Below are positions 1 through 5,601 of a DNA stretch of 6,492 nucleotides, one piece after another. The first letter of the stretch is position 1; each line of letters opens with the position of its first letter. The notes under the pieces are model-generated. The model worked only from the letters and a program-made list of their open reading frames with translations, had not been told where the DNA came from and ran no database searches. This DNA comes from an uncultured Paracoccaceae bacterium (lineage in GTDB: Bacteria > Pseudomonadota > Alphaproteobacteria > Rhodobacterales > Rhodobacteraceae): contig CALEZJ010000487.1 in NCBI GenBank assembly GCA_937927885.1, positions 1 through 6,492 on the forward strand, written 5' to 3'. A program made the translations under genes and the position numbers.

Positions 1-72
1 GGTCAGTGCTGCGAGCGTGTCTATCAGGCGATCGAGGGGATTAGGCACAGATAAGCGCGGTTCCTTTCGCAC
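1..72 (-). CDS. possible 5' end of an unidentified gene, cut by the window edge
   Basis: Reading the minus strand from position 72, a GTG opens a frame that stays open to the window edge for 24 codons (begins MRKEPRLSVPNPLD). A second in-frame GTG at 48 would give VPNPLDRLIDTLAALT, which looks like an ordinary amphipathic N-terminus. The other two minus frames are closed by stops close to here. The strand agrees with every other gene in the window, and the start would lie 55 nt or 79 nt beyond the stop of the Stealth gene. Against it: no strong Shine-Dalgarno stands at the usual distance (an AAGGA lies 13-14 nt before the second GTG), and one plus-strand frame is also open from base 2 to a TGA at 117-119, although its codons are poorer. 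No family is recognised. Confidence 0.3.
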   Translation of the reverse strand, partial: MRKEPRLSVPNPLDRLIDTLAALT

Positions 73-127
73 GATCTATTCAGTTCGCGATCCGAGTTCC
101 GTATCGGACCGGATTTGATCGTGAACG

Positions 128-1693
128 TCATTCCTTTTCCCATGGAGCGGTCGAAGGATACCGATCAGCGAGAATTTCACGGATGCGTTTCTCATCCTGT
201 TCCGAAACCCCGGCTTCTGAATCACTGTCATTGAGGCAGAATACCTTGACATCCCGGTCCCGGATTTCCCGAAAGCGCGACCAAATATCGCCTTTTCCCA
301 GTTCGACATAGGCGTAAGGGATGTTCGCTGCCAGCGCCGATCCTGTGAAAAGCGCGTAATACCCATAGAGGAATGCCAGTGCCAGGTCATCGTGAGCGCG
401 AACGCGGTTGGCACGCGTCCGCGCCAATTCGGCTGGGAACTCTTTTTCGATAGCTTCGAAGGCGCTCTTGCGGAGCGCGTGCGGGGCATGCTGGAATTTC
501 TGGGAGCAGTCCTGTCCGAAGCGCTCCTGCAACAAGTCGCGCGTGAACTTGTGGCAGGCCACAGTGGCGCGACCCAAAGGATTTATTGGTCTGGAATCAA
601 GGTACCTCGGTGAAAAGAACAGCTTGCTTACGCCTCCGATGGTAAAGAAATCGCCGGGCGAGCAAGGTCTTGAAAAAAAGAAATCGTCGTTCAGATAGAG
701 AAAATGTTCCGCCAGTCCTGGAATGCGGTGGAGGTTTGCCTCGATGCTGTTGGAGTTGAAGGTCGGAAGGACCGAGCCATCAGGGTAGATCTCGCCATGT
801 GAAACAACCTCGATTCGAGGGTTCGGTTGAAGCCAGGTTGGCCGTTGACCATTCGTCACCACAAAGATCTTGCGGATGAAGGGTGCGTACATATCGGCGG
901 ATCGCAGAGAATATTTCAACTCATCGCGCGAACGCCATCGCGTCGCGCTCGCGGAGCCCAGAAGTCTTGCCTGTGCATGAATATCGTCTGCAAATGATGA
1001 ATAATCCCGGCGCCAGGCAGGGTCGAGAGAGTCGACCCAAGTGTATACGAGGTCGATGTCAAAAGGCCAGTGTTGCACCAGGCAAGGCTTTGAGGGTGTT
1101 ACGGCGCGTTCGGCCAATCTTGCATAGGGATAGAATCGTGGTCCTGCTCCCGCCTTTGGCACAAAGACATCAGATGGCCGGGGATAAAGCAGTTCGAGTG
1201 TAACCTTCCGCTGTGCCAGGTAACCCTTTCCCTTCCGACAATGCGCGCGAGGGAACAACTCCAATATGGTGCCGGTAGTCGGAAAATCTGACTCTCCGTC
1301 AAACTCATAGAGATTGGGGGTGATGTTTATCGTACGGAGCCGACAGACGAAGCCCCGTGTGCCTGCCCGTTGGCGCAGGGCATTGATGGAGGCGGATGCG
1401 AGTGTTTCGGTTGTTCCATATCGGAGTTTGGTCTCCGAGGGCAGTTGCCAGATCGGCGCTGGTTGCTCCTTTGCGGAAAATTCCTTGATGGTTTCTACCA
1501 GGAATCGGGCCAACTCGCGCTGTGTCGTAACTTGATCCAGACTACGACAATGCGCGCATTCCGGACTATCAGTTAGAAAACGCTCGCGCCACCAACGACC
1601 GCCCGCGCGAGTTCTTCCCAAGGCGCCTACCACCCACGGGTGGTGTCGCAACCCGAGGCTGTGCAGCGTATTGCGAGCCAGTCGTCCGAGCAT
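128..1693 (-). CDS. Stealth-family protein, probable capsular/exopolysaccharide hexose-1-phosphate transferase
   Basis: Complete 521-residue protein. The four conserved Stealth regions appear in order: CR1 IDLVYTWVD at 213-221; CR2 from RDELKYSLRS (256-265) through VVTNGQRPTWL to FLYLNDDFFF (331-340); CR3 from CHKFTRDLL (380-388) to RAHDDLALAF (432-441), with the FQHAPHALRKS stretch between; CR4 FCLNDSDSE (485-493) ending in PWEKE at the C-terminus. Stealth proteins transfer a sugar-1-phosphate from a nucleotide sugar to a glycan; relatives are bacterial capsule polymerases such as meningococcal SacB and the animal GlcNAc-1-phosphotransferase alpha/beta subunit. The enzyme is expected to act at the cytoplasmic side during surface-polysaccharide synthesis; donor and acceptor are unknown. 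The 212 residues before CR1 contain no motif I know and no obvious signal peptide or membrane span; a CxxC pair sits at C46/C49. The ATG at 1693 is used because the next internal Met is inside CR2; GGCGA lies 5 nt upstream as a modest ribosome site. G+C is lower than in the genes to its right. Confidence 0.9.
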   Translation of the reverse strand: MLGRLARNTLHSLGLRHHPWVVGALGRTRAGGRWWRERFLTDSPECAHCRSLDQVTTQRELARFLVETIKEFSAKEQPAPIWQLPSETKLRYGTTETLASASINALRQRAGTRGFVCRLRTINITPNLYEFDGESDFPTTGTILELFPRAHCRKGKGYLAQRKVTLELLYPRPSDVFVPKAGAGPRFYPYARLAERAVTPSKPCLVQHWPFDIDLVYTWVDSLDPAWRRDYSSFADDIHAQARLLGSASATRWRSRDELKYSLRSADMYAPFIRKIFVVTNGQRPTWLQPNPRIEVVSHGEIYPDGSVLPTFNSNSIEANLHRIPGLAEHFLYLNDDFFFSRPCSPGDFFTIGGVSKLFFSPRYLDSRPINPLGRATVACHKFTRDLLQERFGQDCSQKFQHAPHALRKSAFEAIEKEFPAELARTRANRVRAHDDLALAFLYGYYALFTGSALAANIPYAYVELGKGDIWSRFREIRDRDVKVFCLNDSDSEAGVSEQDEKRIREILADRYPSTAPWEKE

Positions 1694-1715
1694 ATTCGTC
1701 GCCAGTGTTGAGTTT

Positions 1716-1744
1716 GATCGAAAGGAACGGTCTTCAAGTCGATC
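1716..1744. repeat. imperfect inverted repeat between the small ORF and the Stealth gene
   Basis: GATCGA at 1716-1721 pairs with TCGATC at 1739-1744. Inside it, GAA (1725-1727) pairs with TTC (1733-1735) around a 5-nt loop, with a 3x3 internal loop between the two stems. The structure directly abuts the TAG stop of the small ORF. No T-run follows it on the minus strand, so it is not a standard intrinsic terminator; it could be a weak RNA hairpin at the operon end, a regulator site before the Stealth gene, or chance. Confidence 0.3.
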
Positions 1745-1876
1745 CTACTGCATCAAGCCCGCTGCCCTGTCAAAGACGTTGCTCAAGCCGTTGAACCAAA
1801 GCGCGGGCCAATTGGGCTGTTCGACTGGTTTGGCGTTTTGGGCTGCGTCAAAGGACTTGGTCTGGTTGTCAATCAC
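1745..1876 (-). CDS. 43-residue small protein, translationally coupled to the flotillin; function unknown
   Basis: A GTG start at 1876-1874 overlaps the flotillin TGA (1875-1873) in the 4-nt GTGA arrangement typical of coupled bacterial genes, and the frame runs to TAG at 1747-1745. The codons are of host type, mostly ending in C or G (for example TTC AAC GGC, GCA GCG GGC TTG ATG CAG). The product begins VIDNQTKSFDAAQNA (GTG read as Met), has a central PVEQPNWPALWFNG stretch with two Trp, and ends LSNVFDRAAGLMQ, which looks like a short amphipathic helix. There is no signal peptide or full membrane span; the Trp/Phe/Leu-rich second half could lie at a membrane surface or bind a partner. An AAGGA lies 12 nt before the GTG, rather far, so translation probably depends on ribosomes ending the flotillin. 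I do not recognise the family. The position suggests a flotillin-associated role, which is inference. Confidence 0.6.
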   Translation of the reverse strand: MIDNQTKSFDAAQNAKPVEQPNWPALWFNGLSNVFDRAAGLMQ

Positions 1877-3417
1877 TCTTCGCGGCGGTCCTTGCGGCGT
1901 TTGCGATCAATCTCGCCGTCACGGATATCATCTGTCAGCCGATCCAGCACTCGGTGCAGGTTAGGCGCGCTCACTGCCTGATCCAGGACCGATTCCAGGG
2001 CCTGAAGGATCGCCCCGCGTGATCCCTCGACCGTGCCCACCTGATTGATGTTGATTTCCTTGATCTTTTCGACGGGCTTCATCATCTCGCCCATGATCTT
2101 GGGCATCGCCTCCAATCGTGCCAGTTCCGCTTCGTGGGCAAGACTGGCTTCGGAGCGCGTGTTTTCTGCCGCGATCCGCGCAGCCAGCGCCTCGGCATCG
2201 GCCCGTCGGCGGGCAAGGGTAGCCTCGGATTCCAGACGCGCGGTTTCCACCCCTTCTTGGGCCACGGCATGTGCAGTTTCTGCGGCGATCGCAGCTCGGC
2301 GGGCGGTCGCGGCGGCCTCGGCCTCGGCGGCGATTACTCCCAGGTCGCGTTTGCGTGCAGCCTCGGCACCTGCGCGGGCGGTCTCGATGGCCTCGTGCGC
2401 GCGCACGGCTTCGGCGCGGGCCAAATCGGCCTCGGCCTGCGCCCGGCTTTCCTCCATGCTTTTCGCGAGAACCTGCACTGCTCGATCTGTTTCGGCCAGT
2501 TCCAGAGCGCGGGCACGGGCGATTTCGGCCTCTCGGATCGCCTGTTCGCGTGCCAGATCGGCGGTCTGGATTTGCTGCTCCATCCGGATGCGCGCCTCGG
2601 CAGCGGCGCGCTCGGCCTCGGCCTTGGCGCGGGCGACCTCGGCCAGTTGCGTGGCCATCAGTGCCTCGATCTGCTGGCTCTGACGGATTTCGGCGCGGCG
2701 TTCATCCAGATCGATCTCCAGTCGCTGGCGCGTGGCTTCCATTGCGGCACGACGCACGGACACTTGCGTTTCGCTGTCGATCTCGGCTCGGTCCTTTTTC
2801 GACTGGGCGATCACCTCGGCGAGTTTGCGAAGGCCAACGGCGTTAAAGGCGTTGTTTTCGTCCATCGCGGAGAACGGAGTCTGGTCCAGCGCGGTCAGCG
2901 AGACGGAATCGATCTGCAGGCCGAAGCGCGGGTAGGTCAGAGCCTCGCGCACAGCGGCGGCAAAATCCCCGCGTCCCTCGTGCAGTTCGTCCATGGTGCG
3001 CTGCGCCGCAACGGCCCGCAGGGCATCCACAAAAAGCCCCTCGATCAGCGAGCGGATTTCTTCCAGCTGGAAACTGCGCTTGCCCAGAGCCTGCGCCGCG
3101 CGAGCAACGCTGGCTTCGGTCGGGGGTACAGACAGGGCGTATTCCGCGCCGACATCGACGCGCAGACGGTCGCGGGTGATCAGCGCCTGTTCGCCGCGTC
3201 GTTGCACTTCAAGCCGGATCGCCTGCATGTTGACGCGTGCCACCTCGTGGAACCAGGGCAGCGCCAGCATGCCACCGTCGATCACCACGCGTCGCCCGCC
3301 AATGCCGGTGCGTACCAGGCTGATCGCATTCGAGGCGCGCTGATAAAACGCCGCAGCCAGCGCAATCAGCGCGGCCAGCATGATGATCAGGGCGATGATC
3401 CAGAAGAGGGTGCTCAT
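1873..3417 (-). CDS. flotillin-family membrane scaffold protein, YqiK-like
   Basis: 514 residues with a classical flotillin plan. One N-terminal membrane span (residues about 4-23, LFWIIALIIMLAALIALAAA) is followed by an SPFH/PHB domain (about 25-190). The tract SVSLTALDQT (171-180), then DENNAFNAVGL (186-196), is the typical end of that domain in the YqiK/flotillin group. A long charged Ala/Glu/Arg-rich coiled coil (about 200-435, many AEA and ARA repeats) comes next, then a short C-terminal part (MPKIMGEMMKPVEKI and onward) with a basic DRKRRKDRREE end. Bacterial flotillins are anchored in the cytoplasmic membrane and oligomerise into functional membrane microdomains that organise membrane proteins. 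The start ATG at 3417 has a good GGAAAGGA ribosome site 7 nt upstream and lies 21 nt after the SDR stop. The NfeD-like partner (YqiJ type) that often accompanies such genes is not in the window. Family call is secure; the E. coli name is only the closest recognisable type. Confidence 0.92.
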   Translation of the reverse strand: MSTLFWIIALIIMLAALIALAAAFYQRASNAISLVRTGIGGRRVVIDGGMLALPWFHEVARVNMQAIRLEVQRRGEQALITRDRLRVDVGAEYALSVPPTEASVARAAQALGKRSFQLEEIRSLIEGLFVDALRAVAAQRTMDELHEGRGDFAAAVREALTYPRFGLQIDSVSLTALDQTPFSAMDENNAFNAVGLRKLAEVIAQSKKDRAEIDSETQVSVRRAAMEATRQRLEIDLDERRAEIRQSQQIEALMATQLAEVARAKAEAERAAAEARIRMEQQIQTADLAREQAIREAEIARARALELAETDRAVQVLAKSMEESRAQAEADLARAEAVRAHEAIETARAGAEAARKRDLGVIAAEAEAAATARRAAIAAETAHAVAQEGVETARLESEATLARRRADAEALAARIAAENTRSEASLAHEAELARLEAMPKIMGEMMKPVEKIKEININQVGTVEGSRGAILQALESVLDQAVSAPNLHRVLDRLTDDIRDGEIDRKRRKDRREE

Positions 3418-3424
3418 CGTTGGG

Positions 3425-3432
3425 TCCTTTCC
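3425..3432 (-). promoter_or_regulatory. ribosome binding site of the flotillin gene
   Basis: The minus strand reads GGAAAGGA here, 7 nt before the ATG at 3417. It fixes the flotillin start and shows that this gene can be initiated independently although it follows the SDR by only 21 nt. Confidence 0.7.
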
Positions 3433-3438
3433 CTCGCC

Positions 3439-4128
3439 TCAGAGTCCATCGAGGCTGGTTTGAATGCGTGCCGAAACTCCGCCGTCGGCGGCAAGGTTGG
3501 CGCCGCTCAGTCCTGCTGAAAGAGGACTGAGCAGGAAAACGGCGGCCAGAGCGGCCGGATGTGGGTCGACCAGCGGATCAGTGGTCAGGGCGTTCACGCG
3601 GATGCTGGGCCAGCGGGCGTGCCGGGCCAGCGTGAAAGCCAGCATGCCCCAGCCGATGGCGCGGGCTTCCAGCGCAGGTTCCTTCGACAGGCTCCATGTC
3701 GCCGCAAAGGCGCCCTCGTCCCCCGGTTTCAGCGCGGCGGCGGCGCGGGTCAGGGCGAGGCTCGTGTGCCAATCCCCGGTAACGGGGGCGGCGCGGGTCA
3801 CGATGGCGCCCCCATGCGCGATGCGCGGCGCCATCAGCGCCAAGAGGCGTTTGGGCGCCGCCAGTGCCGGGCCGAGGCCGCCCGCAGGGAACAAGGCGAG
3901 ACCGTCGAGCCCATCAGGCAAGGCAGCTGCAACAGCGTCAATGGCCAGCGGGTCCGCGGTGTCAATGCGATAAAAGGCGCTGAGATTGTCGAACACCGGC
4001 GAATCGTCGATCCCCAGCACCTCGGCCCCCGCACTGGCGCAGGCGGCCGCCACAGCGGCACCAAGGCCCCGCGACGAGCCCAGCACCGCGATCTTGCGGC
4101 CTGCCAGAAGGGAAGGCACGGGTGCCAT
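3439..4128 (-). CDS. atypical short-chain dehydrogenase/reductase (SDR) family protein
   Basis: 229 residues from the ATG at 4128. That ATG shares one base with the aldehyde dehydrogenase stop (TGATG), so it is preferred to an in-frame TTG one codon earlier. The Rossmann start is clear: KIAVLGSSRGLGAAVA (residues 12-27) with the GxxxGxG pattern, then LGIDD (38-42), whose acidic residues after strand 2 favour NAD(H). The end also fits SDRs: IRVNAL (176-181) and SGANLAADGGV (208-218). The catalytic core does not. The YxxxK site appears as WSLSK (145-149), with Tyr replaced by Trp (codon TGG); the usual catalytic Ser after strand 5 is Ala in AIVTRAAPV (108-116); and the PG after RVNA is missing. 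About 8 residues also look inserted between this Lys and the RVN strand. Overall it resembles the hydroxysteroid-dehydrogenase-like SDR branch. It may act on the aldehyde dehydrogenase pathway, but could be a non-catalytic or differently working member. Confidence 0.82.
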   Translation of the reverse strand: MAPVPSLLAGRKIAVLGSSRGLGAAVAAACASAGAEVLGIDDSPVFDNLSAFYRIDTADPLAIDAVAAALPDGLDGLALFPAGGLGPALAAPKRLLALMAPRIAHGGAIVTRAAPVTGDWHTSLALTRAAAALKPGDEGAFAATWSLSKEPALEARAIGWGMLAFTLARHARWPSIRVNALTTDPLVDPHPAALAAVFLLSPLSAGLSGANLAADGGVSARIQTSLDGL

Positions 4129-5600
4129 CAAAACACCGGCGGATAGGGCCGACCGCCACGATCCAGCGTGATCCAGCGCGTTTCGGTGAAGGTTTCGATT
4201 GACCAGCGCCCCCCGTGACGACCAAGGCCCGAGGCCTTGGAGCCGCCAAAAGGCACATGCGGTTCGTCATTCACCGAACTGCAATTGACATGGCACATCC
4301 CGGTTTCCAGCCGCCGCGCAATTGCCAGCGCGCGTGCCTCGTCGCGGGTAAAGATGCCCGCCGACAGGCCGTACTCGGTGTCGTTGTTGATGGCAATCGC
4401 CTCGTCATCGGTGCGAAATGGGATAACCGGAACCAGTGGGCCAAAGGTTTCATCGCGGTAGACCAGCATGTCGGGCGTCACACCCGACAGGATCGTCGGT
4501 TCCACAAACCGGCCGGTGATCTTGCCACCCGTTACCACTTTCGCGCCTTTGGCCAGCGCGTCGTCCAGTTGCGCACGCACGCGGGCCACCTGACGGTCAT
4601 TGATCAGGGGGCCGATGACATTCGATCTGTCCGCCGTATCCCCCACCTTCAAGCGCGCGGCACGGGCAGCGAATTTCTCGACGAACTCGGCATAGATCTT
4701 CTCTTGCACCAGTACCTTTTCGACTGACATGCAGATCTGGCCTTGATGCATGAAGCTGCCGAAATTGGCGGCCTGGGTGGCGCGCTCCATTTCGGCATCC
4801 TCCAGCACGATCAGGCTGTCCTTGCCCCCCAGTTCGACGCAGGCCTTTTTCAGATGTGCGCCCGCCTTGGCGGCGATGGCGCGACCGACGGGGGTCGACC
4901 CGGTAAAGGAAATCCCCTTGACGAAAGGATGCTCGATCATCTCGTCACCGACCTCGGCCACGTTCTCGCGCGAGCAGGCGACGACGTTGAACACGCCCGC
5001 GGGTACGCCTGCCTCTTCCATGATCTCGGCAAACCAGAGGCCACCTATAAACGGTGTGTCCTCGGAAGGTTTCAGAACAATCGTGTTTCCAACCGCCATG
5101 GCATAGGCAAAACCACGCGCGGTCAGGATTCCGGGAAAGTTCCACGGGCTGATGACGCTGATCACTCCCATGGGCGAACGCACGGCGGTCGAGAACTTGC
5201 CGTATTCCGAAGGCAGCACCTCGCCCAGGTTCTGGTAACAGGCTGCCGAGGCCGAGCGGAATACCTCGGTTACATAATGCGCCTCGAAGGCGCCCTTTCC
5301 GAACCAGCCACCCCCCTCGGCCTGTACGGCGGCGATGAATTCGGGTGCTCGGCGTTCCCAGACGTCGCTTATCTTTTGCATCAGATGCGCGCGTTCGGTG
5401 AATTTCATTCCGGCCCAGGCAGGAAAGGCGGCCTGCGCGGCCTCGATGGCGGCGCGCATCTCGGCGCGGCCGGCGTCGGGCGCCTCGGCATAAAGGCCGC
5501 CGGTCGAGGGGTTGATATCGGCAAAACGACGCGTGGGCGTGACCCAGCGGCCTGCGATGTAATGGCCTTTCAGCGTGCGTGTGGGTGCGGTGTCGAGCAT
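4128..5600 (-). CDS. NAD-dependent aldehyde dehydrogenase, vanillin/benzaldehyde dehydrogenase-like
   Basis: 490 residues, the usual length of the family. It oxidises an aldehyde to its carboxylic acid in the cytoplasm. All key elements are present: SPWNF with the oxyanion Asn154; LKPSE with Lys177 and Glu180 (Glu three after Lys favours NAD+ over NADP+); the FTGSTPVG nucleotide loop (232-239); general base Glu256 in ELGGK; nucleophile Cys290 in HQGQICMS; and ETFGP (384-388). The C-terminal NDEPHVPFGGSKASGLGR with the later FTETRWITL is the style of vanillin, benzaldehyde and salicylaldehyde dehydrogenases (compare Bacillus YfmT), so an aromatic aldehyde is the best guess, not proven. The frame stays open upstream to 5942, but that stretch is Arg/Pro-rich nonsense overlapping livF. 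The ATG at 5600 is chosen because GGAGG lies 6 nt before it and the next residues already match the family N-terminus. It begins 1 nt after the livF stop and ends overlapping the SDR start. Confidence 0.93.
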   Translation of the reverse strand: MLDTAPTRTLKGHYIAGRWVTPTRRFADINPSTGGLYAEAPDAGRAEMRAAIEAAQAAFPAWAGMKFTERAHLMQKISDVWERRAPEFIAAVQAEGGGWFGKGAFEAHYVTEVFRSASAACYQNLGEVLPSEYGKFSTAVRSPMGVISVISPWNFPGILTARGFAYAMAVGNTIVLKPSEDTPFIGGLWFAEIMEEAGVPAGVFNVVACSRENVAEVGDEMIEHPFVKGISFTGSTPVGRAIAAKAGAHLKKACVELGGKDSLIVLEDAEMERATQAANFGSFMHQGQICMSVEKVLVQEKIYAEFVEKFAARAARLKVGDTADRSNVIGPLINDRQVARVRAQLDDALAKGAKVVTGGKITGRFVEPTILSGVTPDMLVYRDETFGPLVPVIPFRTDDEAIAINNDTEYGLSAGIFTRDEARALAIARRLETGMCHVNCSSVNDEPHVPFGGSKASGLGRHGGRWSIETFTETRWITLDRGGRPYPPVF

Positions 5601-5601
5601 G

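Noticed and set aside
88..111. Stem (TCCGA and TCGGA with flanking pairs) just after the Stealth stop as an intrinsic terminator
   Set aside because: The stem has only five clean pairs plus two beyond a mismatch, an 8-nt loop, and no T-run after it on the minus strand.
392..698. Short plus-strand frames opposite the C-terminal half of the Stealth gene
   Set aside because: They lie opposite conserved Stealth regions CR2-CR3 and show no protein likeness or convincing start site.
1742..1773. TTGACA (minus, 1773-1768) with TAGGAT (1747-1742) as a promoter for the Stealth gene
   Set aside because: The spacer is 20 nt, too long for a normal sigma-70 promoter, a 17-nt spacer gives only CAGTAG, and the -35 match lies inside codons of the small ORF.
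1671..1964. Plus-strand open frame of 97 codons across the gap between Stealth and flotillin
   Set aside because: It overlaps three minus-strand reading frames, and its product is unremarkable; the minus small ORF in the same gap explains the codon pattern better.
2134..3519. Long plus-strand open frame (461 codons) opposite the flotillin, and another at 2045-2683
   Set aside because: Both mirror the Ala/Glu/Arg-rich coiled coil of the flotillin. G+C-rich repeats of this kind keep antisense frames free of stops, and the products are low-complexity with no family likeness.
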